A stretch of DNA of 64,000 bases. It comes from Algibacter sp. L1A34 (GTDB taxonomy: Bacteria > Bacteroidota > Bacteroidia > Flavobacteriales > Flavobacteriaceae). Shown in pieces: positions 36,248 to 46,374 of this stretch (the first letter of the stretch is position 1; every line of letters starts with the position of its first letter). The translations under genes were made by a program, and so were the position numbers. The stretch is taken from the NCBI RefSeq assembly GCF_009796805.1, contig NZ_CP047029.1, positions 1,353,501-1,417,500 of the forward strand, given 5' to 3'. The notes below the pieces were generated by a model. That model was not told the DNA's origin and did no database searches. It was given only the letters and a program-made list of their open reading frames with translations.

Positions 36248-36981
36248 ATGTGTAGTGTAAGTTTTGTTTTTTAGTATGAATTATTAAAGATAAATAGATG
36301 TTTCAACGCTGAAATAGCTTTGTTATAATGTGATTTTTGAAAGACTTTTTGATGTGTTTTCGATCTGTTTTTTAAAAATTTATATACCACATTCAACATG
36401 TAATTCAATATTAAAATGAAACATTTAGACTAATACTTTTATATAAACAGCTGTTTGTTTTTGTTTTTTTAATTCAATTTAAATCAGTTTTTTGTTATTA
36501 TTAACGTGTTTTTAAATACTGTTTTTTGAAACAAAAAGAATTAAATCATGAAAGAATAGTGATTTGTTTGTTTTTGATTTTATAGAAAACCAAAATCTAA
36601 AACATGTTTTTGAAAACCTTTTTTAGTAAAGGTGTTTAAACTTTTAATGCGTTATTTTTTAGTTTTTAGAAAATGAAAACACTTAATTTTTTTAGGAATA
36701 GAGAGAGGTTTATATAGTTTTTAGAAATATTTTTATGGAAACATTGTTTTTAAAATGAACGCCAATTGTTTAAAAACACGTTAATTTATCTTTATGATTT
36801 TAAAATGTGATCTTACAGAATGAAAATATTGAATTAAATTGGGTTTTATAAATCACGTTTGCTTCTTCTTTTTTTGATAGATTAAGTCTGTTTTTTTGAG
36901 TTTTCAAGAAAAAAAACGAAGAGTAAAAAGAACAAGAAGCTAAGATTAATTTAATTATAATTCAAAAATTTGCTATTATAT

Positions 36982-36989
36982 TATGTTTG
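36982..36989 (+). promoter_or_regulatory. Putative -7 element with hairpin
   Basis: TATGTTTG matches TAnnTTTG and forms the left arm of TATGTTT-GAAG-AAACATA (36982-36999). It would give a leader of about 120 nt for the methyltransferase at 37121. Confidence 0.35.
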
Positions 36990-37120
36990 AAGAAACATAA
37001 ACTATAACTAATAAGTTGATTAAAAACAGTTGTAATTAGTATTTAAAAGTTCAAAGTAAATCGGGTTAAATCAAAAAACTAATCGTTTTTAGTTCAATAA
37101 TAAAGTAAACTATTTATTCA

Positions 37121-37981
37121 GTGTCCAATTATCAATCATCAAAAAGTCCGTTAAAAGTTAAAGATTTTTCCGTTTCCGGTGAAGAGTTTCAGTTAATAGA
37201 AAACAAAGTATATGGTTTTTTAGAAACAATTCCTCAGCCAACTTCAGATAAATTACCAGGATATTATCAAAGCGAAGACTATATTTCTCATACAGATTCT
37301 AAGCGAAATTTATTTGAAAAGGTGTATCATTTAGTAAGAAGTATTTCGCTTAAAAAGAAGTTAAAGCTTATTAATTCGTTTTCATCTCAAACAAAAATAC
37401 TACTAGATGTAGGTTGCGGAACAGGTGATTTTTTACAAACAGCACAACAAAATAAGTGGAGTGTTTCTGGTATTGAACCAAACAATGAAGCGCGAACTAT
37501 TGCTAATAATAAAACAAATGATTCTGTTTTTGGGACAGAAAAGCTTCAAGAGTTTGAATCAAACAGTTTCGATGTTATTACGCTTTGGCATGTATTGGAA
37601 CATTTGCCAAACTTAGAAGAGCAGGTTCAAATTTTTAAGAGCCTATTAAAAGAGGACGGAACTTTAGTTATCGCAGTACCTAATTATAACAGTTTCGATG
37701 CACAATATTATAAAGAGTTTTGGGCCGCTTATGATGTGCCAAGACATCTTTGGCATTTTAACAAAAACTCAATTTCTAATTTAGTTGCTAAACAAAACAT
37801 GAAAGTTGTTGAAACAAAACCGATGTTATTTGACGCGTTTTATGTGAGCATGCTTTCGGAAAAGTATAAAACCGGGAAGATGAATCCAGTAAGAGGATTT
37901 TGGTTTGGTTTGCGCTCAAATATTAAATCTTTGAGAACAAAAGAGGCTTCTTCGTTAATTTATGTCATAAAAAATAGATAA
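37121..37981 (+). CDS. Class I SAM-dependent methyltransferase
   Basis: A 286-residue methyltransferase starting at GTG (an in-frame stop lies just upstream and no ATG fits). Motif I is ILLDVGCGTGDFL (about residues 90-102); later motifs are SGIEPN, FDVITLWHVLEHLP and LKEDGTLVIAVPN. This is the Methyltransf_23-like family. Gene order mnmG, methyltransferase, OmpH-like protein is one I associate with Flavobacteriaceae. Substrate unknown. It does not resemble GidB, which often neighbours mnmG elsewhere. Confidence 0.87.
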   Translation: MSNYQSSKSPLKVKDFSVSGEEFQLIENKVYGFLETIPQPTSDKLPGYYQSEDYISHTDSKRNLFEKVYHLVRSISLKKKLKLINSFSSQTKILLDVGCGTGDFLQTAQQNKWSVSGIEPNNEARTIANNKTNDSVFGTEKLQEFESNSFDVITLWHVLEHLPNLEEQVQIFKSLLKEDGTLVIAVPNYNSFDAQYYKEFWAAYDVPRHLWHFNKNSISNLVAKQNMKVVETKPMLFDAFYVSMLSEKYKTGKMNPVRGFWFGLRSNIKSLRTKEASSLIYVIKNR

Positions 37982-38337
37982 AAGTTAATTTAACACGTCT
38001 ATTTTGATTGTATTATTTGATAACATCTAAATATATAACGATTTTTTAAAAACGCCTTAAACACCTTTAAAACATCTTGTTTTTAATAATAATTTACTAT
38101 TTTATATAAATTATGAATAGATTTTATCTATATGTATTGTTTTTGGATAAGATTTTCTATAGATTTTAATTTTGGCTTCTATTCTAAAAAAATTAGCGAT
38201 AAAGTCGTTTAATCGAATAGTTTTTAATTTAGAAGTGATTTATGTTAAAATCAGAATAATTCGTCTTTAGTTTTAATCTTACTTTATTACATTTGTTTGG
38301 ATTAAAAAAAATAACCAAAAACTAATCAACGAATAAA
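37982..38337. other. AT-rich intergenic region
   Basis: About 356 bp with only a likely promoter at its right end. No RNA gene, repeat or coding remnant was seen. Confidence 0.5.
38288..38295 (+). promoter_or_regulatory. Putative -7 element of the OmpH-like gene
   Basis: TACATTTG matches TAnnTTTG, 42 nt before the ATG at 38338. Confidence 0.45.
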
Positions 38338-38868
38338 ATGAAGAACATACTTTATGTTGCCATCGCGATGCTTGTTTTAGCATCTTGTGAAAAACCAAAC
38401 AAAATTGGTTTTGTAGATAACGGAACCGTTATTAACGATTTTCAAGAAAAAATCGATTTAGAAGCAAAATACAAAACGAAAGAAGAAGCTTTTAGAAAAA
38501 GAGCAGACAGTATTGGATTAGCTTTTCAAACGGAAGCTCAAAAAACTCAAGCTGAAGCTCAAAGAATAGCTAGAAGTAATAGAAAAAAGGCTGAAGAATT
38601 AATGGCTGGCTTACAACAAAAACAACAACAATTACAACAGCAAATGCAAGTAGAGCAACAACAATTAACGTTGGCTTTTCAATCGGATATCGATTCTGTT
38701 ATTGTAAGAGTTAAAGACTTTGTTGGAGCTTACGGAAAAACTAATGGTTACAACTATATTTTAGGAACTAGCGAAGCTGCTGCTACAGTAATGTACGGAG
38801 CAGAAGAAAGCGATTTAACTAAAACTATTGTTGATGCTTTAAATGCTGATTATAAGAAGGCAGAATAA
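38338..38868 (+). CDS. OmpH/Skp-like periplasmic chaperone lipoprotein
   Basis: A 176-residue lipoprotein: signal peptide with lipobox LVLASC (Cys17). The OmpH/Skp pattern has the opening strand KIGFVDNGTVINDFQ and a long Gln/Ala/Lys-rich helical hairpin (residues 40-120; QQKQQQLQQQMQVEQQQL). The C-terminal strand YNYILGTS follows, then a final helix. Skp-type trimers hold unfolded outer-membrane proteins. Being a lipoprotein rather than soluble is a Bacteroidota variation. Ends at a strong terminator. Confidence 0.88.
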   Translation: MKNILYVAIAMLVLASCEKPNKIGFVDNGTVINDFQEKIDLEAKYKTKEEAFRKRADSIGLAFQTEAQKTQAEAQRIARSNRKKAEELMAGLQQKQQQLQQQMQVEQQQLTLAFQSDIDSVIVRVKDFVGAYGKTNGYNYILGTSEAAATVMYGAEESDLTKTIVDALNADYKKAE

Positions 38869-38886
38869 GCTTAGATTATAAAAACT

Positions 38887-38926
38887 AAAAAAGGTCTATT
38901 AAATTCTCATTTAATAGACCTTTTTT
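38887..38926. terminator. Strong bidirectional terminator
   Basis: An 18-bp perfect stem (38887-38904 with 38909-38926) with a 4-nt loop and A/T runs on both sides, between the convergent OmpH-like and holB genes. Confidence 0.88.
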
Positions 38927-38955
38927 TATGTACTGTTATTTAAATAGACACAGAT

Positions 38956-40110
38956 TTAATCTGCTTTTTTATGAAGTAATCTGGTTAGTTTAATAGATAA
39001 ATCTGTTAGGATAATTTTGGAATTTCCGTTACGTTCAATATGATAAATGGCGTCTTGAAGTTCGTTACTAATGTCCATAATGTTATTGCCATGCACGTAA
39101 GGAGCAAAGTTTTCTAGCTTAAATTTCTCTGTTTTTGGTTCAAAAAAAACGAGATCGTCGGCGTTATAATTAAGTAATAAAGCTTGGCGAAAAAAGTCTA
39201 AACAAAAATTTAAAAATTGCTTTTGAGTTTCTCGTCCTGTTTTGGCAATGTCTTCACTCCAAGAAATTAAATCTATAATTGCTGCCTTGTTTCCTTTGGC
39301 TTTAAATGCACTACGTATCCATAGAATAAACCAAGTTTCAAACTGGTTATCTTCGGTATCTTGATATACTAAATCGCTTGCTTTATTATAATTTCCGTTG
39401 CTTTGGTGTGCTATTTTTGTAGCAACATTTCTATCAATATTAAATTGTTTTACCAAAGCTTCAACTATAACATCTTCGGCTAGCGGCGGGAAATGTAAAA
39501 TTTGGCAGCGCGAACGAATGGTGTTTATAATTTGTTCTTCTTCTTCAGTAATTAAAATAAAAACCGTTTTGTTTGGTGGCTCTTCTATAAGCTTTAAAAG
39601 CTTGTTTGCACATGCGGTGTTCATTTTTTCGGCCATCCAAATTAGCATCACTTTGTAGCCGCCTTCGTAAGATTTCAGCGTAAGCGATTTTACAATATTT
39701 AGAGCTTCTTCTACACCAATTTGCCCTTGTTTATTATCTACGCCAAGGAGTTTATACCAATCGAATAAATTGCCATAAGGCTGTTCTTTTACAAGTTTTC
39801 TCCATTCTTCTAAATAGAAACTAGAAACAGGTTTGCTTTTTACCTTATCGCTTGTGGTTACCGGAAAGGCAAAATGTAAATCGGGATGCGAAAGGTTGTT
39901 AAATTTTAGGTTACAAGACTCATTTCCTGTACTGTTTTCACCACCAGAATTTGAGCATAATATATATTGAGCATAAGCAATGGCCATGGGTAGTGTACCC
40001 GAACCTTCGTTGCCTACAAATAATTGCGCGTGGGCAATTCGTCCATTATCAACACTAGTGGTTAAATGGTTTTTTATATGGTCTTGACCTAAAACATCTT
40101 TAAAAAGCAT
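38956..40110 (-). CDS. holB: DNA polymerase III subunit delta-prime
   Basis: A 384-residue clamp-loader subunit. The N-terminal AAA+ domain begins VLGQDHIKNHLTTSVDNGRIAHAQLFVGNEGSGT, where the P-loop is degenerate as in delta-prime. The conserved KLLKLIEEPPNKTVFILITE and TIRSRCQILHFPPL (SRC motif) follow, then a helical collar domain. Four-cysteine zinc binding is not evident. Convergent with the OmpH-like gene. Confidence is high, since the SRC and IEEPP motifs are diagnostic. Confidence 0.93.
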   Translation of the reverse strand: MLFKDVLGQDHIKNHLTTSVDNGRIAHAQLFVGNEGSGTLPMAIAYAQYILCSNSGGENSTGNESCNLKFNNLSHPDLHFAFPVTTSDKVKSKPVSSFYLEEWRKLVKEQPYGNLFDWYKLLGVDNKQGQIGVEEALNIVKSLTLKSYEGGYKVMLIWMAEKMNTACANKLLKLIEEPPNKTVFILITEEEEQIINTIRSRCQILHFPPLAEDVIVEALVKQFNIDRNVATKIAHQSNGNYNKASDLVYQDTEDNQFETWFILWIRSAFKAKGNKAAIIDLISWSEDIAKTGRETQKQFLNFCLDFFRQALLLNYNADDLVFFEPKTEKFKLENFAPYVHGNNIMDISNELQDAIYHIERNGNSKIILTDLSIKLTRLLHKKAD

Positions 40111-40270
40111 GAAACAAACCTACATAAAATTTCGATATTTTTTATTATTTATCGGTGAATCTCTCCGAAAAATCCATGTATCTGAGTGCAACAATTCTAA
40201 TTTTTAAAAATTATTGCTTGTCTATATCGTTTTCGTGAAAAAACACGTTTTAAATGGCTGTTTATTTAGT

Positions 40271-40278
40271 TACATTTG
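40271..40278 (+). promoter_or_regulatory. Putative -7 element of pgk
   Basis: TACATTTG matches TAnnTTTG, 38 nt before the pgk start. Confidence 0.45.
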
Positions 40279-40315
40279 TGAATCAAATAGTTAAAAATTA
40301 AAACATATAAATAAA

Positions 40316-41503
40316 ATGAAAACGGTTAACGATTTTAATTTCGAGAATAAAAAAGCATTAATTCGTGTAGATTTTAATGTGCCTTTAAATGATAAATTTG
40401 AAGTTACGGATGATACGCGAATTGTATCTGCAAAACCAACAATTATCAAAATTTTAGAAGATGGTGGAAGCTGTATTTTAATGTCTCATTTAGGTCGTCC
40501 TAAGGGTTTTCAAGATGAGTTTTCATTAAAACATATTGTAAATAAAGTTGAAGATATTTTGGGTGTTGAAGTTATAATGGCACCGGATTGTATTGGTGCA
40601 GATGTTGAAGCATTAGCGGCAAATTTACAACCAGGACAAATTTTATTATTAGAAAACTTACGTTTTTATAAAGAAGAAACTGCAGGAGATAAAGATTTCG
40701 CTGAAAAACTTTCTAAATTAGGAGATATTTATGTGAATGATGCATTTGGAACAGCACACCGTGCGCATGCATCTACAACTATAGTAGCTCAATTTTTTGA
40801 AGGTAAAAAATGCTTCGGAAAATTATTAGCTCAAGAAATTGAAAGTATTGATAAGGTTATGAAAACTGGTGAAAAACCTGTTTTAGCTATTCTTGGTGGT
40901 GCAAAAGTATCGTCTAAAATTACAATTATCGAAAACATTTTAGATAAAGTAGATCACTTAATTATAGGTGGTGGAATGGCGTTTACCTTTGTTAAAGCTC
41001 AAGGTGGAAAAATAGGAAATTCTATTTGTGAAGATGATAAAATGCCGTTAGCTTTAGATATATTAAAGCAAGCCAAAGAAAAAAATGTACAAATCCATAT
41101 TCCTGTAGATACTATTGCTGCAGATGATTTTAGCAATGATGCTAACACTCAAATTGTTGATATTAATGAAATTCCTGATGGTTGGGAAGGTGTAGATGCT
41201 GGACCAAAATCGAGAAAACAATTTCACGATGTTGTTATGCAATGTAAAACCATACTTTGGAATGGACCATTAGGTGTTTTTGAAATGGAAAAATTTGCTG
41301 GAGGAACTATAGAATTAGGAAATTCTATTGCAGAAGCTACTAAAAAAGGTGCTTTTTCTCTTGTTGGTGGAGGAGACTCTGTTGCAGCTGTAAAACAATT
41401 TGGTTTTGAAGATAAAGTAAGTTACGTAAGTACTGGAGGCGGAGCAATGTTAGAAAGTTTAGAAGGTAAAACATTACCTGGAATTGCTGCTATTTTAGAA
41501 TAA
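40316..41503 (+). CDS. pgk: Phosphoglycerate kinase
   Basis: A 395-residue glycolytic enzyme that interconverts 1,3-bisphosphoglycerate plus ADP with 3-phosphoglycerate plus ATP. Motifs: [64 protein letters not shown] and [13 protein letters not shown]. Length is typical. It has its own promoter and is followed about 80 nt later by a transglycosylase gene. Confidence 0.98.
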   Translation: MKTVNDFNFENKKALIRVDFNVPLNDKFEVTDDTRIVSAKPTIIKILEDGGSCILMSHLGRPKGFQDEFSLKHIVNKVEDILGVEVIMAPDCIGADVEALAANLQPGQILLLENLRFYKEETAGDKDFAEKLSKLGDIYVNDAFGTAHRAHASTTIVAQFFEGKKCFGKLLAQEIESIDKVMKTGEKPVLAILGGAKVSSKITIIENILDKVDHLIIGGGMAFTFVKAQGGKIGNSICEDDKMPLALDILKQAKEKNVQIHIPVDTIAADDFSNDANTQIVDINEIPDGWEGVDAGPKSRKQFHDVVMQCKTILWNGPLGVFEMEKFAGGTIELGNSIAEATKKGAFSLVGGGDSVAAVKQFGFEDKVSYVSTGGGAMLESLEGKTLPGIAAILE

Positions 41504-41582
41504 TTTGAATTAAGTTTTCAGATTCTCATAAAAAAGACGAATTTAGCCATAATATCATTCAACAATTAACTGAATAGATTTT

Positions 41583-43169
41583 ATGGCTTTTCGATTTTTT
41601 ACAATCTTATTATTTATTAATGTTAGCTTTTGTTTTTCGCAAGAAGCCGATTCCACAGTGGTGCAGCCCCTTCAAATTAAGGATTCGCTTGTTCAGAAAA
41701 CAATAGTTATTAAAGATTCTTTAATAGATAATACATCCCAAAAAGTAACAGGGATTGATCTTGAGAAAGATAGTATGGCTTTTAAAAATCTGTTAGACGA
41801 CGTTTATGCAGCCAAAATTGATGAGAAATGGCATGAAGAACTATATAGTAATACGCTTTTCGATTCTATCTACGAATCGGTTACCGAGTTAACTTACGAG
41901 CCGGTTGATTATCCAGAGCTATCTACAGAAACCTTAAAAGCGCGTTTAAAAGAATTAGACGCTAGAACGCCTTTTAACGTAGAGTATAACGAGTCGCTAG
42001 AGAGTGTTATAAAATCTTATTTAAAACACAGGCGCAATCATTTACAGAAGCTAATAACGCTTAGTTCGTTCTATTTTCCAATGTTTGAGCGTGAATTAGA
42101 TAATCAAAACATTCCTTTAGAAATAAAATATTTAGCTATTGTAGAGTCGGCTTTAAAACCACGCGCAAAATCTCGAGTTGGAGCAACCGGTTTATGGCAA
42201 TTTATGTTTGCTACAGGTAAAGAGTACGGTTTAGATGTGAGTAGCTATGTTGATGAGCGTAGTGACCCTATAAAATCTACTGTTGCAGCATCTAAATACT
42301 TATCAAAATTATATGGTATTTTTGGCGATTGGGATTTGGCGTTGGCTGCTTATAATTCTGGTCCAGGAAATGTCTCTAAGGCTATTAGGCGCTCTGGTGG
42401 GTATAGAAACTACTGGAATATTAGGCATAATTTACCTCGGGAAACTGCTGGGTATTTACCTGCTTTTTTAGCTAATATGTATATTTTTGAATATGCTGAA
42501 GAACACGGTTTTAAACGTTACAAACCGGAAGTTGCATATTTTGAAACTGATACTATTCGTGTAAAACGTATGATTACTTTAGATCAAATATCTGAAGTGA
42601 CTGATGTGCCTATCGAGAAATTACAGTTCTTAAACCCTTCATATAAATTAGATGTTGTTCCTTTTGTAGAGGGTAAAAATTATAGTTTAAGATTACCGAA
42701 TGAAGTGATTGGTAAATTTGTTAATAACGAAGATAAAATTTATGAGTTCGCTAAAGCGGAATTTGCAAAACGCGAAAAACCATTACCTCAATTTTTTAAG
42801 GCCGATAATAAAACGACATATCGTGTAAAATCTGGTGATTATTTAGGTAAAATTTCTAGAATGCACGGTGTTCGTGTAAGTGAATTAAAACGTTGGAATG
42901 GTTTACGAAGTAACAGTTTGAAAATTGGCCAACGATTAACTATTTATAATAAAAACCCTAATGTTTCTGGGACTTCGAAACCGGTAAAAACAATTAAACC
43001 TAAACCTATTTCGGGGCCATTTTTCTACTATACGGTAGCCGATGGTGATTCACTTTGGACTATTTCTCAAAAATTTACTGGAGTTTCTGTTCAAAATATT
43101 AAAGATTGGAACGGTATTAGTGGTACTAAACTGAAAATAGGAATGAAACTTAAAATAGCTAAAAGCTAA
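41583..43169 (+). CDS. MltD-like lytic transglycosylase with two LysM domains
   Basis: A 528-residue cell-wall enzyme with signal peptide ending CFSQ. The SLT domain (about residues 150-300) has the catalytic Glu in IVESALKPRAKSRVGATGLWQFM and the AAYNSGPGNVSKAI motif. Two C-terminal LysM domains (about 415-460 TYRVKSGDYLGKIS; 480-525 YTVADGDSLWTIS) bind peptidoglycan. It cleaves murein glycan strands in the periplasm with anhydro-product formation. A DUF4837 lipoprotein gene follows 25 nt later, probably in the same operon. Confidence 0.92.
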   Translation: MAFRFFTILLFINVSFCFSQEADSTVVQPLQIKDSLVQKTIVIKDSLIDNTSQKVTGIDLEKDSMAFKNLLDDVYAAKIDEKWHEELYSNTLFDSIYESVTELTYEPVDYPELSTETLKARLKELDARTPFNVEYNESLESVIKSYLKHRRNHLQKLITLSSFYFPMFERELDNQNIPLEIKYLAIVESALKPRAKSRVGATGLWQFMFATGKEYGLDVSSYVDERSDPIKSTVAASKYLSKLYGIFGDWDLALAAYNSGPGNVSKAIRRSGGYRNYWNIRHNLPRETAGYLPAFLANMYIFEYAEEHGFKRYKPEVAYFETDTIRVKRMITLDQISEVTDVPIEKLQFLNPSYKLDVVPFVEGKNYSLRLPNEVIGKFVNNEDKIYEFAKAEFAKREKPLPQFFKADNKTTYRVKSGDYLGKISRMHGVRVSELKRWNGLRSNSLKIGQRLTIYNKNPNVSGTSKPVKTIKPKPISGPFFYYTVADGDSLWTISQKFTGVSVQNIKDWNGISGTKLKIGMKLKIAKS

Positions 43170-43194
43170 ATTTTAAAAACTAAATAACAATATT

Positions 43195-44202
43195 ATGCGA
43201 CAAATTATTTTTTCTGCAATGGCTTTAATTCTATTAGTGTCTTGCGGTAATGAGAAAAAAAATGATCAATCTTTGTTACCAGATTCTTCTGGGAATATGA
43301 GTCATGTCTCTGTAGTTCTCGGTAACGATTTATGGGATGGTAGTGTAGGCGAGACCATTAGAAACATATTGGGTACACCTATTTACGGGCTTCCGCAAGA
43401 CGAACCTATGTTTTCTGTTAGTCAGATTCCTGCTTCTGTTTTTTCAGGTTTTGTTACAAAAAACAGAACTATTTTAAAAATAGCACCAAATAAAGAAGCT
43501 GGAATTGAAATTACTGATAATGTGTATGCTAAGCCTCAAAAGGTGATTACTGTTTCGGGAAAAACAAGGGAAGAAATTATTAGTACACTAAACGAAAATG
43601 CAGATAAAATCATTGAAACTTTTCGTAATACTGAGTTAAGTGAACGCATGCGCCAAATGAGTAAATCGCATCACACGTATACTGCTATTGAAGAAAAGTT
43701 AGGTTTAACTATCGATTTTCCTTCTGTTTATATAATAGCAAAAGAAAGCGATAATTTTTTCTGGGTTAGAAAGGAGATTACAACAGGAACCAATAATTTA
43801 ATGATTTATAGTTTGCCCTATGATGCTATTAAAAGAAACGATAGTGTGGTTAATCAAATTATTAAAGTAAGAGATTCTGTTGGTAAGTTATACATTCGAG
43901 GACGTCAAGATGGTGATCTAACCGCAAGTGGAGATAAAATAGAGTCTTATATGGTTACGGAGAACGCGTATACGCCATTTTACGGTGAAACTATTGTAGA
44001 TAATAAACCAGCCTTAGAAACTAAAGGTTTATGGGACTTAAAAGGTGATTTTATGGGAGGTCCATTTATAAGTTACGTTATTGAAGATGAAATTAATAAA
44101 CGCTGGGTAGTTGTTGAAGGTTTTGCTTTTGCACCATCGGTAGAAAAGCGTAATTATATGTTAGAACTTGAAGCTATAATTAGATCTGTTAAAATAAAAT
44201 AG
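43195..44202 (+). CDS. DUF4837-family lipoprotein
   Basis: A 335-residue lipoprotein with lipobox LLVSC (Cys17). The DUF4837 pattern includes GNMSHVSVVLGNDLWDGSVGETIR, FSVSQIPASVFSGF, NFFWVRKE and the C-terminal WDLKGDFMGGPFISYVIED followed by KRWVVVEGFAFAPS. A family of Bacteroidota with unknown function, probably periplasmic. Likely in one operon with the transglycosylase upstream. A convergent terminator separates it from tatA. Confidence 0.88.
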   Translation: MRQIIFSAMALILLVSCGNEKKNDQSLLPDSSGNMSHVSVVLGNDLWDGSVGETIRNILGTPIYGLPQDEPMFSVSQIPASVFSGFVTKNRTILKIAPNKEAGIEITDNVYAKPQKVITVSGKTREEIISTLNENADKIIETFRNTELSERMRQMSKSHHTYTAIEEKLGLTIDFPSVYIIAKESDNFFWVRKEITTGTNNLMIYSLPYDAIKRNDSVVNQIIKVRDSVGKLYIRGRQDGDLTASGDKIESYMVTENAYTPFYGETIVDNKPALETKGLWDLKGDFMGGPFISYVIEDEINKRWVVVEGFAFAPSVEKRNYMLELEAIIRSVKIK

Positions 44203-44220
44203 TTGATAAAAAATTGACAT

Positions 44221-44259
44221 AAAAAAAGACCAACATTTATAAAATGTTGGTCTTTTTTT
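44221..44259. terminator. Strong bidirectional terminator
   Basis: AAAAAAAGACCAACATTT (44221-44238) pairs with 44242-44259 over 18 bp with a 3-nt loop, between the convergent DUF4837 and tatA genes. Confidence 0.88.
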
Positions 44260-44274
44260 TAACTAAAATTAGTT

Positions 44275-44463
44275 TTATTTCTTTTTGTCGCTTGCTGGAT
44301 CTTCTTCTTCTTTGCTGGCATCCTTGAACTCTTTAATTCCGCTACCAAGTCCTCGCATCAATTCAGGTATTTTTTTACCTCCAAATAAAAGTAAAACAAT
44401 GACTACAATTAATGCTATTTGCATTGGTCCAATCATTCCTAAAAATATGTTTGATAATATCAT
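44275..44463 (-). CDS. tatA: Twin-arginine translocase subunit TatA/E
   Basis: A 62-residue protein with the Tat pattern: one membrane helix ([23 protein letters not shown], residues 11-33), the [14 protein letters not shown] hinge and an amphipathic helix, then an acidic/lysine tail. It forms the pore component that moves folded proteins. A twin-arginine-like leader is seen on the lipoprotein at 22079. Own promoter likely at 44483-44490. Confidence 0.93.
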   Translation of the reverse strand: MILSNIFLGMIGPMQIALIVVIVLLLFGGKKIPELMRGLGSGIKEFKDASKEEEDPASDKKK

Positions 44464-44482
44464 AACTGTTAATTTTGTTTTG

Positions 44483-44490
44483 CAAAGTTA
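44483..44490 (-). promoter_or_regulatory. Putative -7 element of tatA
   Basis: On the minus strand this reads TAACTTTG, matching TAnnTTTG, 20 nt before the tatA start. Confidence 0.4.
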
Positions 44491-44604
44491 ATAATTAAAC
44501 TTAAATAACATCGTTTTAAACATAACTTTAGCATATTGTTAAAGGTGTATTTAAATAGTTGAATTTGTAATTACTTAATAAATTCTATTTATTTTTGTTT
44601 TAAC

Positions 44605-45474
44605 ATGATAGAGAAAAAGAAAGAACCCAAAAAAATAAAAAGTAAATTACTCGATAAGTATAAATTGGTTATACTTAACGAAAACACGTTCGAAGAGCGC
44701 TTATCCCTTAAGTTAACACGTTTAAATGTGTTTGTTTTAATATCGCTATCTGCTATATTTTTAGTGGCTGTAACGTATACTTTAATAGCATTTACACCTC
44801 TTAGAGAGTATATTCCTGGCTATTCTTCAACAGCATTAAAAAAGAAAGCTACCGAATTAAACTACAAAACCGATTCATTGCAAAGGGCTATTTCTGTTAA
44901 CGAATTGTATTATGCATCTATAAAAAAGGTTCTAAAAGGTGATTTGAGCCCGACGGACTTTAATAAAGATTCAATAATATCGGCGGTTAAGTTGGAGGTA
45001 GGTGAGGTAGATTTAAATCCGTCGTCGGCCGATTCATTACTTCGTGAAAAGGTAGACAAAGAGGATAAGTATAATTTATTCGAGTCGGCAACATCGGCTA
45101 CCAGTTTTATATTATTTCCACCGGTAAACGGTACCATTAGTGATCCTTACAATGTAAAAGAAAAGCATTATGCTGTTGATATTGTTGTTGCGAAAGATAC
45201 ACCTATTAAAGCCACGGCCGATGGTATTGTTATTTTTGCCGAATGGACAGCCAGTACAGGTTACGTTATTATCATTGAGCATAGTTATGGTTTAATTTCT
45301 GTTTATAAACACAACGCGAGTTTAACAAAAGCGCAAGGCGATCTGGTTAAGGCTGGGGAGGTAATTGCTACTGCAGGAAATACAGGAGAATTATCTACGG
45401 GCCCACATTTGCATTTTGAGCTTTGGAATGATGGTTATCCAATAGACCCAACAAACTTTATAGATTTTAAATAG
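44605..45474 (+). CDS. M23-family metallopeptidase (LytM-type)
   Basis: A 289-residue protein with one membrane helix (about residues 42-64) and a periplasmic part. A coiled segment precedes the M23 domain (about 165-285). The zinc-site motifs are HYAVDIVVAKDTP and the C-terminal HLHFELWNDG. The first ligand His and Asp of the HxxxD pair and the HxH are present, so it is likely an active murein endopeptidase or divisome regulator. The hydrolase at 45476 starts right after its stop, so the two form an operon. Confidence 0.92.
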   Translation: MIEKKKEPKKIKSKLLDKYKLVILNENTFEERLSLKLTRLNVFVLISLSAIFLVAVTYTLIAFTPLREYIPGYSSTALKKKATELNYKTDSLQRAISVNELYYASIKKVLKGDLSPTDFNKDSIISAVKLEVGEVDLNPSSADSLLREKVDKEDKYNLFESATSATSFILFPPVNGTISDPYNVKEKHYAVDIVVAKDTPIKATADGIVIFAEWTASTGYVIIIEHSYGLISVYKHNASLTKAQGDLVKAGEVIATAGNTGELSTGPHLHFELWNDGYPIDPTNFIDFK

Positions 45475-45475
45475 A

Positions 45476-46372
45476 ATGTTTGGTTTTAGGCAAGTGTTTT
45501 ACTCTTTAGTTTTAGCGTTGATTGTCATGTCTTGTGTAAAACGGTCAAAAAACGAATCATTTCACGAAGCCATCAGTTATCAAAATTTATTAAATAATAC
45601 TGACTTTTTTAATAATGATTTTGTCGATTTTTATAAAATAAAATATTTGGTAGACACCTTAAATATAGAAGGATTTATAGTTAAGCCAAACCAAAATAAA
45701 ACAGAAAAATTACCAGCGATAATATTTTGTCGTGGAGGTAACCAAAGTTTTGGGATGTTAAATGGCTATCAGTTAAGAATGATGGGGAATTTGAGTGCAG
45801 AAGGTTATGTAGTTTTGGGATCGCAATTACGTGGAAACATGGCTAGTGAAGGTGTTGATGAATTTGGCGGAAAAGATTTGAATGATATTTTAAAATTAAT
45901 AGAAATTGCAAAGGAATTAGATTTTGTTGATGAAAAAAATATTCATATTTTAGGTTATTCAAGAGGAGGTATGAATACCTATCAAATTTCTAAATTAACC
46001 GATAATATAAACAGTATTGCTGTGGTTGGAGCTCCTACTAATAAATTTGAATCTATTAAATTCCGCGAAAGCATGTATCATCAAGTTTATAAGCCGCTTT
46101 TTGGAGATACAATTACAAACAAAGAAGCTTATTTTAAGCGTTCTGCCGTATATTGGCATAAAGAAATAAATGAACCAATACTTATTTTGCATGGAACAGA
46201 TGATAATAGAGTGGCGGTTGAAGAAGCAAAACAACTTATAGATTCGCTTAAAATTTCTGGTAAAACAGATTTTAGCTATAAATTGTTTGAAGGCGGTAAT
46301 CATACGTTATCAAATTTCGCTGACGAACGTGATAGTTTAATTATTAATTGGTTTAAAACGCATTCAAAATAA
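45476..46372 (+). CDS. Alpha/beta hydrolase lipoprotein (prolyl oligopeptidase type)
   Basis: A 298-residue exported lipoprotein (lipobox VMSC, Cys20). The alpha/beta fold has nucleophile GYSRGGM (Ser in the GxSxG-like elbow), an Asp in HGTDDNRV and His in FEGGNHTL, giving a complete Ser-Asp-His triad. The layout is dipeptidyl peptidase S9-like. Substrate unknown. Start is one base after the M23 stop, and the GH3 gene begins 2 nt after its stop, indicating a tight operon. Confidence 0.8.
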   Translation: MFGFRQVFYSLVLALIVMSCVKRSKNESFHEAISYQNLLNNTDFFNNDFVDFYKIKYLVDTLNIEGFIVKPNQNKTEKLPAIIFCRGGNQSFGMLNGYQLRMMGNLSAEGYVVLGSQLRGNMASEGVDEFGGKDLNDILKLIEIAKELDFVDEKNIHILGYSRGGMNTYQISKLTDNINSIAVVGAPTNKFESIKFRESMYHQVYKPLFGDTITNKEAYFKRSAVYWHKEINEPILILHGTDDNRVAVEEAKQLIDSLKISGKTDFSYKLFEGGNHTLSNFADERDSLIINWFKTHSK

Positions 46373-46374
46373 AT

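Larger units (their letters stand above)
36175..37120. other. Gene-free tract after mnmG
   Basis: About 950 bp of extreme AT-richness with no gene. It contains the second parS-like site, many GTTTTT/AAAAAC blocks (for example 36500-36620 and 36660-36790), and a possible promoter at 36982-36989. I found no exact DnaA box. A long leader, a replication-associated spacer or decayed DNA are all possible. Confidence 0.5.
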
